Source: Vermamoeba vermiformis (Eukaryota; Tubulinea; Echinamoebida). Taken from it: a stretch of DNA of 64,000 nt. Where the stretch lies: assembly GCA_045837725.1 (NCBI GenBank), contig JBEWZL010000036.1, forward strand, positions 1-64,000, read 5' to 3'. The position numbers and the translations under genes were made by a program. This document shows positions 56,561-64,000 of this stretch, piece by piece (positions within the stretch are counted from its first letter, which is position 1; each line of letters opens with the position of its first letter). The notes under the pieces were generated by a model. It saw only the letters and a list, made by a program, of their open reading frames with translations, made no database searches and had not been told where the DNA came from.

Positions 56561-57842
56561 ATGTGTACGAGCCAGCAATTTGTCCAAGCGTTCCAATGTA
56601 CGTTAATCTGGATCCGGATCAGCGTGAATTCAATTTCGTGTTAGCTGCGTAGACAATACGAACAAAACATTATTAACAATATTATAGTATTAATACTTCC
56701 TGTCCAGATATTACAACGCCGTTACTCGACAGATCCCACATCTGCCAAAGCAGCACTGCTTGAAAAAAGAGTACGCCCTCAATAGCCCGTCAATATCACC
56801 GCTAATATTATGCGCACTACAGAGACTACGCGATCACATATTACGTGCCTCCACTCCCGACGCCATCCTGGTGGCAGTGAATGCGACGCACATGACCAAG
56901 ACTGCGCGCCACAAACATCATCTGAGCACCACTACCACACAACTACTCGGTCTGTAACTATATGCTGCACCCTCGAGGCACATCTGACACCTTTCTCTCT
57001 GTGCAGGACGCGCCCTGTCCGCAGCAGCAGCCATGTCCTCGTTCATGAAAGGCGATGAGCGCGTGTCACTCACGTGGCGCGGTCGCGGTGACTTGAAGAC
57101 CATGTACGCTGAGGCTAGTCGCAACGGTGAAGTGCGCGGCTACGTCACGCCAGCAGATCTGCATCTGCCCAGCAGCACGCCCCTCGGCTACGCACTGCGC
57201 ACAGGCGTGCTGAGTGTGAGTCAGGTGCTGTACAATCACGCCAAGCCCTATCAGTCGATGGTGGAGCTCGCAGAGGGCGATGTGAACAGCGATGTGGAGC
57301 AGTACTATCGCCTCTCCGAACAGATACCCACACTGCTCGCCATGGAGACGGTGCTCGATGGTGCGGGCGAGGTGTTGTTCAGGTACGTGCTGCGGGTATA
57401 TATATAGACATATGTACATATATAGTACTCACTGGTGTGCAGCGGAGGAGTGCTGATCCAAACAGTGCCGCAGACCGATGCGCCGAGTGCCAGCACGCAG
57501 CACGTGATCGATCGATATCGCGAGCGACTGCGCACACTGAGTCCCGCGAGTGTGCTGTTCTTGGACGAGACGAAGAGCCTCGAACAGCTGCTGCACGTGA
57601 TCGAGCCCAATGTGCGCGCAGAGAGCTTTCAGAAGCTGCTGTGTGACTTCTACTGTCGCTGCTCCAAACAACGATTCCGCGACAGTCTGATCACCCTCGG
57701 CGCGCAGCAGCTGAGCAGTGTGTTGCACGACATGGAGCACGAGACGACGTGCACGTGTCAGTACTGCAACAACCGCTACGTGTTCTCCAGACCTGAAGTC
57801 GAACAGCTGCTCGAACACGTCACGAGCAACACTGTAAAGTGA
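56561..57842 (+). CDS. Hsp33-type redox chaperone, probably mitochondrial
   Basis: Exons: 56561..56597, 56708..56770, 56823..56949, 57007..57382, 57443..57842. The N-terminus (MCTSQQFVQAFQYLQRRYST) reads as a mitochondrial presequence. Hsp33 features follow in order: ILRASTPDAILVAVNATHM, TTTTQLLGRALSAAAAMSSF, KGDERVSLTWRGRGDLKTMY, GEVRGYVTPADLHLP and GVLIQTVPQTDA. The zinc-binding redox switch is complete: CYS-x-CYS in FYCRCSKQRF and CYS-x-x-CYS in CQYCNNRYVFS. In bacteria, oxidation releases zinc and unfolds the tail, activating the holdase. Hsp33 is rare in eukaryotes but known from some protists and algae. All four cysteines suggest a working switch. Confidence 0.9.
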
Positions 57843-57984
57843 GCTGCAAATAAAGACATTAAAATTATGACGGTAGTGTACTGTCACGTGGTTTGAAATT
57901 TCGTGTCACGTGGTGTTTTGGCGCCAAATCCGCCCAATTTATTTAAAAATTGAATTACACGAGTCGCACTGCAGACAATGCACG

Positions 57985-60900
57985 ATGAGTGGCATAACTA
58001 TACTGGGTCAATATAAGCCACTCACCTTGCGCGAAGATACGGCGAGCAAAAATTATTTCTTTTTTCGACCCGATGACAAGCTGGTAGATCATGAAGAAGA
58101 GATATCTATTCAAGACAATATAGTAATATGGACGGCTGGTCAAGTCGTGAAGCGCAAAATCACATTGGAGCACCGAGTAATACAAGTCGTCTGGGCTAAT
58201 TTTTCAGCTGATCCAAACAAAAACACCAAGACGGACTTGTGTATTCTCCATCAGGGTATGGATCACCGGTAATATTCAACTATTATTAATGCAATAAATT
58301 CAGAGGGTCTGTACGTGCTCGTAGATCAAGGCGGCAGTTCGTATTGGGATGTACACGTTTCATTGCCGTGCAAGGTCACAGCTTTATGGTGAGTCGATAG
58401 ATGCATTATTACAGCCGCCATACTAACCACTACTAGGGCTGTTCATCGCGGCGTCATTCTGCAACGACGCACGACCAGCAGCACATCCGAGCCAGGCCTC
58501 GAGTCCTTGCCCGTGTACTTCTCGCTGCTGCATCCCCTCGAAGAGATCAAGCCCCTCGCATTCATGCCGCACACACACGGCGCTGAATTCACGCAAGAAC
58601 TGACGCTGGTTGCCTGTTCAGATGTGTTGCCGCACGTGGTGTTCTTTCATGAACGGCGCATGCAGCACAGTGTGTGGCTGCTACGACGCCGCGCGAACAT
58701 GCACCGCGAACTGACCTATGCCCTGGCCAAGCAACAGGACGCGATGGAGAGTGACGGCGAGCAGATCCAGTCCGAACTGTTCCTCGAATTGATTTACCTC
58801 GCGACTGATGTGCCGTCACGTGCCACACAATTAGTGCTGTTCCAGGACCGCGAGCTGGTACGTGCTGGCACAGTGCCACTTGTCACAGAATGACAGCTGT
58901 TGTTGACACTTGACAGGGACTGCATTACGCGGTTTATTATCCCGCCATTCATGAACTGCGCACGTGGCGCATCGATCACGTGACACAACTCAGCCCTGGT
59001 CGATTGACGCGACAGCACGTGCACGCAGTACAGCCGCTGCACGGTGTGCCGCACAATGTGGTGCTGATCGGCGATCGATCGGTGCACGTGGCGAGTCACG
59101 TGATGTTGGTGGTGCAGGACAGCGCGCAGTCACGTGATTGGCTGTTGGTGGTGCAGGCCGTGCAGCATCAGATCTGTGCCTGGCCAGTCGCGGAGTATTT
59201 AAATATTCCGCACTCGATTGTTCCGCGACGCAGTGCCACGCCCCTCGCACTCACTCCGACACGCACGCCGCGCAAAGGTGAGAGTTTGACACGTGTCATG
59301 CAGCCAGTGGTGCCAGAGCTCGATCACGTGACCATTGAAGACAGCATCGACACGCGCTTCAACGTCGTGGTGCAGTTCCGTGCGATGGATCCGCTCATCT
59401 ATCGCGCGACACTCTCCCTCACCCCGCGCTCAGTGCTCACACGTCACGTGCTCAGTGCGCTGCGTGGCGTAGTGCCACCACAGCTGTACGATCACACCGT
59501 GCGCGTGCTGCTGCTCGAAGCTGATCTCAGTGGCGGAGATGAGTGGCAAGTGTTCGCCTCGTTCATGAAACAGTTGTTCCGCACGCATCTCTTGCAGTCT
59601 GCTGGCACTGCAGCTAATAATAGCACACAGGACGCGTGGTCTGCGCTGTTGTCGAGCAGTCACCATCGACATCACGTGGAGGGAAATTTCCTCTCGAAAT
59701 TTCGCAAGCCACTGCCGAATTTGGTCAATGTCGCAGCGGACAGTCACGTGGCCCTGGACACGTCACACGTGCAGGCCTTCAAGCCGTATTTGGCGCAGAT
59801 ATACCACGCACTGCACTTGGTGTACGAGGACTACAAGCTCGATCAGCTAAAAATAGCGCAACTGTCCGCACTCGCAACGCTGCTGATCGAATTGAGTGTG
59901 GTGGCACAGTGCCACGCCTACACGGATCATTATCTCCGCGATGTTCCGCAGCTCTACGATCACGTGCGCGCAGTGCAGCACGCATTGACACCTGTCAAAC
60001 GTGTCGCCGAGTTCATTCCCGAAATGGCAACACCTCCCTCGATCTATTTTTGGCTCATGACTGCACTGCGTTACCCAGACAATATTCCGCCCTATCCGCT
60101 GTTGACAGGTGTCACTGACTCGCCCTTCGAAGTGACACGTGCGCTGTGTCGTGTCTATCACGTGATTTTAACGTCACGTGATCACCCGCACTACTGTCCT
60201 GCAGTGCCACCACGCCTCCACGTGACAGATTCGTTCGATGGCCCGATGCCACCGTTCATGAATGCCCCTGCTCCTGTGCAGAACAGCGCCGAAGTCGTTC
60301 ATGAATGGACGCACGTGCTGGTACAAGAATCGAATCTCCTCGAAATTTCATTGCCTTTTGGTGTCGCGCAGTTGATCCGCGAGGCCCTGGCCAGTGTACG
60401 CCACATGCCACCACGTGACAGTCCAGCGCGACTGTTGACAGCACTCGATCGACTCGATCTGCTGGCACTCTATTATCCCGAGTACGTCACGTGATCCATG
60501 TTTGTGCTCCTACTAATTGCCTAATTTAGTATGTTGCCACCCAAAAAAGTACTCGCCTCCGCATTTGATCCGAGTCAATCTCCCGAAGATCTCCCCGAGT
60601 CACGTGATCGCATTGACGGCACTGAATTGGTACGTACAGCGTGTTTCGTGCAGACGCGTGTCTGACAGGTGTCACCACAGAGCAACGAAGTGTCATTCAT
60701 GCGCTTCGCCAAAGACACGCGTCTCAAAGAAGTGCGGCGATTGTTCCGCTCCTCGCACGTGTTCACCGTGCACTACGGACACGAGGACGGCGAAGATGTC
60801 GCGCAGGGCCAACAAGTGCGGCTGTTGCTGCACGCCAACAAGTATCTCGCGCGCACGGTGGCACGTGGCATGTTCACGCTGGGCACGGACACGCAGCTCA

Positions 60901-63708
60901 AGCCACTGTTCTCGGAGAGCATTCCGATCCCGGAACTGAGCACCACGGCTAAATTTAGACCGCAGGGCACGACTGTCACTCTCGATCTGACACCGTATCC
61001 CGATTTGGTAATGATTGCTGCTCTGCATTAGCTGTCCCTCACTGACACTAAAAATAGCTGCACTGGCCCGAGTTCCACAACGGAGTGGCCGCTGCACTGC
61101 GCGTGCCCCCCGAGCTGAGCGCGCAGATCACGAGCACGTGGATCATCTATCAGAAGAACACGGCGGAACTGACCAATGGCCACGCAGGGCTGTTGCTGGC
61201 CCTCGGACTGCAGGGTCACTTGCGCGCCCTGTCGCTGACCAAAGTGTACGAGTACTTGAGTGTCAGTCACGAGTTGACAGGCATTGCGCTGCTGCTCGGC
61301 ATGGCAGCCTCCAAGCTGGGCACGCAAGACACAGCGATCAGTCGCTTGTTGTCCGTGCACGTGACTGCACTGCACCCGCCCCTCAGTCAAGAGCTCGATG
61401 TGCCCTTCAGACTGCAGACCGCGGCACTGCTCGCACTCGGCATGCTGTACCGTGGCACCTGTCACCGTCGCATTACCGAAGTGCTGCTGACCGAGATTGG
61501 TCGCAAGCCCGTGGAAGAGAAGCAACAAGCGCGACCATTCGAGCGCGAGAGTCACTCGCTCACTGCTGGTCTGGCCCTCGGACTCGTGGTGCTGGGCCGC
61601 GCGGACTCGGCGACTGGTCTGCACGACTTGGACATTCAGCAGCGCCTGTTACGGTACATCACCGGAGGTCCCTCCGATCAGCGCAGTGACACGCGCACCA
61701 GTCTGCTGTCACAACGCGCGAGTGATCGGGCCCGATCGAGCACAGTGCTGGAGGGCACCTCGATCAATGTCGACATCACTGCCCCTGGCGCCGTGCTCGC
61801 CCTCGCCCTGCTCTATCTCAAGTCACGTGATCGCAGTGTGGCAGCGCGCATTGACATCCCCGACACGTGCTTTGCATTCCAGTACATCCGCCCTGATCTC
61901 GTGCTGCTGCGCGTGCTCGCCAAGAATTTGATTCTCTGGGACGACATCCAGCCCACCGCGGAGTGGATCGAGGGTCACGTGCCATCGGTGATGACAGGTG
62001 TCAAAGCGCAGCTCGGGCGCGAGATTGAGAGCGGAGATGCGCAACAGACACTGCGCCAGGGCTACTTCAATGTGCTCACGGGGGCCTGTCTCGCGCTGGG
62101 CTTCAGATTTGCAGGCACCGCGCACAGTGCCGCCAAGCTAGTGTTGACGCAATATTTGCAGTATTTCATCAAGCTGCAAAGAAGCAAATTTGACCGCGCA
62201 GACAAGAACATGCTGGAGTACTGCATGAACAGCGTGGCCCTGGCACTGAGCATGGTGATGAGTGGCACTGGACACCTCGGCACATTTAAGTACGGCCCCT
62301 CATTGCCTTATTTGGTAATTGCTGACTTCTATTTTTAGAATTCTCCGCACACTGCGCAAGCGAGTCTCAGTGGATGTGACGTACGGCAATCACATGGCAC
62401 TAAATATGGCAATCGGATTTCTATTTTTGGGTGGTGGTCGCTACACGCTGGACACCTCCGCGCAGTCCATCGCTTTCCTTTTGTGTGCTGTTTATCCGCG
62501 CTTCCCGCAGAACTGTCGCGACAATCGCTATCACCTGCAAGCTTTGCGGCACTTGTACGCACTGGCTGCTGTGCCACGGTACGTCAATGCCTAAATTAGG
62601 AATACGCATCTAACGGAGTCTATTTTTAGCTGCATTGAAGTGCGCGATGTTGACACGCAACGACCGGTCTACGTGCCACTGAACATTCACTTCAGACCTG
62701 ACTTTGACACTTCGGAGCATGTCATTCAGTACGTATCTCACTTTGACACGTGTCATCAGTTCACTGAACCTCTCGCTTGACAGATTGACAGCGCCGTGTC
62801 TGTTGCCACCAGTGCAGTGGATTACAAAAATAGAACTCGCCACGCCACGTTACTGGTCACTGACACTGTCACGTGATCGTCACGCTGCAACACACCCTTT
62901 GACACTTGTCTGCAGTGACACCTGTCAGCGCAGTCCCGTGCTGCACGTCAAGCGCAAGTCAGCGTATCTCGATTACGATCTCGATCCCGACGGCGTCAAG
63001 TCCCTCAGTGCACGGCCCTACTCGCAGACACTGCGACTTGACAACTTGACAGCTGTCAGCACCGTGCTCGATGCTAAAAATAGACGCGAGTTGTTGCTGG
63101 CATTCTCCGCTGACCCGCACGTGCTCGCATTCGCCACGCACTTCGCATCGGGCAATGACACGCGTCAAGTAGCATTCTGCACGGCAGTGTTGCTGGAGTG
63201 CCTGTCAGCGGAAAAATTGACGATGATTGACACGTACTTGACACTTGACCGTGTCGTGCAGTGTTTGACACGTGACACCGCGCCGAGTGCGTCCGAGCTG
63301 TGGAATGTCAAACTGATCTGTCAACTGTACACCCGCACTGACTGGCCCTGGTTGACATCTGACACGTCACCGCTGCTGCAACTAGACTACTTGACATCTG
63401 TCAAACTGAAGCTCGAGAGCTACTTCGAAGATTTGACTCGCCGCGCTGGTCTGTCGCGTGATGATTGGCTGGAACTTGCCAAAAAAGGCTATCTTTCTTC
63501 GCGCGAGAAACAGCGCCACGTGATGCAGCTGCAGCACTACTACGAAGTGCCACCACCTGTCATTCTGAAACACGTGCTGGACCTGCCGCGCCCTGATTCA
63601 GCCGCGCATTGGACACTATTTTTAGCACCACTCGCTCAATTCAGTGAACTGCGCCAGCACGACGCGAGCACAGTGCTATTTTTAGCTCGTGTGCTGAGCA
63701 GCTTGTAA
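57985..63708 (+). CDS. APC1: APC1, largest subunit of the anaphase-promoting complex
   Basis: Exons: 57985..58255, 58304..58388, 58437..58857, 58917..60481, 60530..60629, 60681..61007, 61058..62289, 62339..62578, 62630..62728, 62784..63708. About 1,750 residues. The N-terminal part is a divergent beta-propeller-like region. A helical middle follows, then proteasome/cyclosome (PC) repeats: GHAGLLLALGLQGHL, LTAGLALGLVVLGRAD, PGAVLALALLYLKSRD, GACLALGFRFAGTAH and NHMALNMAIGFLFLGGGRYT. DNRYHLQALRHLYALAAVPR is a conserved APC1 stretch. The last exon forms the C-terminal domain. APC1 is the scaffold of the APC/C ubiquitin ligase that drives mitotic exit. The coding sequence is packed with CACGTG, TGACANNTGTCA and CTAWWWWTAG words. 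Confidence 0.92.
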
Positions 63709-64000
63709 ATACACTTCCTTATTTGTAAAATTACCCCCGATCACCACTAGGTGTCAGATGATTGGTCCGTTGACTACTATAGCAGCGACGTTGACAGCAC
63801 TGTCAATCACGTGACTGTCACTCGATCACGTGCGCAACAAGTAGCGAGCATCATTTTAAATTTCACTTGCAGCAGAGCACAGCGCCCATGCCACGATGCT
63901 CAAGCTGAATATCGGAGGCGTGAAGATCAATACCGCGCAACAAGTCGTGCTGCGTACTGGCCAGAATTACTTCACTAAGCTGCTCGCTGGTCAGATCCCT
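63709..64000 (+). CDS. Start of a BTB/POZ (T1/KCTD-type) protein, cut by the right edge
   Basis: The frame from ATG at 63896 reads MLKLNIGGVKINTAQQVVLR and TGQNYFTKLLAGQIP up to the window end. This is the N-terminal strand-helix of a T1-type BTB domain (LNVGG-x-x-F-x-T-x-x-x-T-L). An acceptor near 63,871 (TTGCAG) may join an upstream exon, so the start could lie further left. The upstream 180 bases hold TCACGTGA-type and TGACANNTGTCA-like sites (ttgacagcactgtcaa, atcacgtgac). T1/KCTD proteins often serve as cullin-3 adaptors; the rest is outside. Confidence 0.75.

Noticed and set aside
1-64000. tRNA, rRNA, CRISPR arrays, virus-like elements and transposase genes
   Set aside because: I looked for their signatures in gaps and introns and found none; the island at 50.4-52.1 kb has repeats but no coding remains.

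Overview
Kind of organism. This is nuclear DNA of an intron-rich, very compact protist. Almost every gene is cut by introns of about 45-60 bases (GT-AG, a few GC-AG), intergenic gaps are often 50-150 bases, and TAA, TAG and TGA all act as stops. A kinase-SH2 gene of the SHK type, a kelch-type receptor with TKL kinase remains, an LRR-TKL kinase, a eukaryotic Hsp33 and an ankyrin-DHHC protein together suggest an amoebozoan. I cannot name the species. Exon models were read by eye from splice signals and protein-family fit; small exons may be off by a few bases.

Left part, about 1-32 kb: accessory and surface genes. In order these are an OpuAC-type substrate-binding membrane protein (-), a multi-pass membrane glycoprotein (-), a secreted PPC/PSI-like protein with a probable GPI tail (-), a small cysteine-rich protein (-), an ankyrin-DHYC palmitoyltransferase (+), a gap holding a candidate structured RNA, a two-TM protein (+), an LRR / degenerate NTPase / TKL kinase protein (+), and, at 27.7-31.9 kb, a kelch-type receptor whose kinase domain is broken (-).

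The standout is 17,953-27,177. A whole SUMO-like conjugation pathway lies side by side in 9.2 kb: an SP-RING plus RING E3 (-), a SUMO-like modifier (+), a UBC9-like E2 (+), a C48/ULP protease (+), a second SP-RING (PIAS-like) E3 (+), the E1 catalytic subunit UBA2 (-) with an unknown gene nested in its one long intron, and the E1 partner SAE1/AOS1 (-). Three of these proteins share a nearly identical SIM-like motif (I-V-Y/F-D-L-D-L-T). The sequences are divergent from textbook members. This may be the cell's only SUMO system, gathered in one place, or a second dedicated one.

Right part, about 32-64 kb: mostly conserved housekeeping genes. They are an alpha/beta hydrolase, a SHAQKYF MYB factor, a WD40 protein, a sterol reductase, a thioredoxin-fold protein, a two-TM protein, TIM50, mitochondrial L20, an SHK kinase, a GRAB-domain golgin, a DUF1295 enzyme, syntaxin 5, ATP synthase epsilon, proteasome alpha 6, Hsp33, APC1 and the start of a BTB protein. 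This half carries a striking set of short palindromic words (TGACANNTGTCA, CTAAAAATAG, TTCATGAA, TCACGTGA) in exons and introns alike, nearly absent from the left half. A 1.7-kb repeat-like island lies at 50.4-52.1 kb. I saw no tRNA, rRNA, CRISPR array, virus-like element or recognisable transposase.
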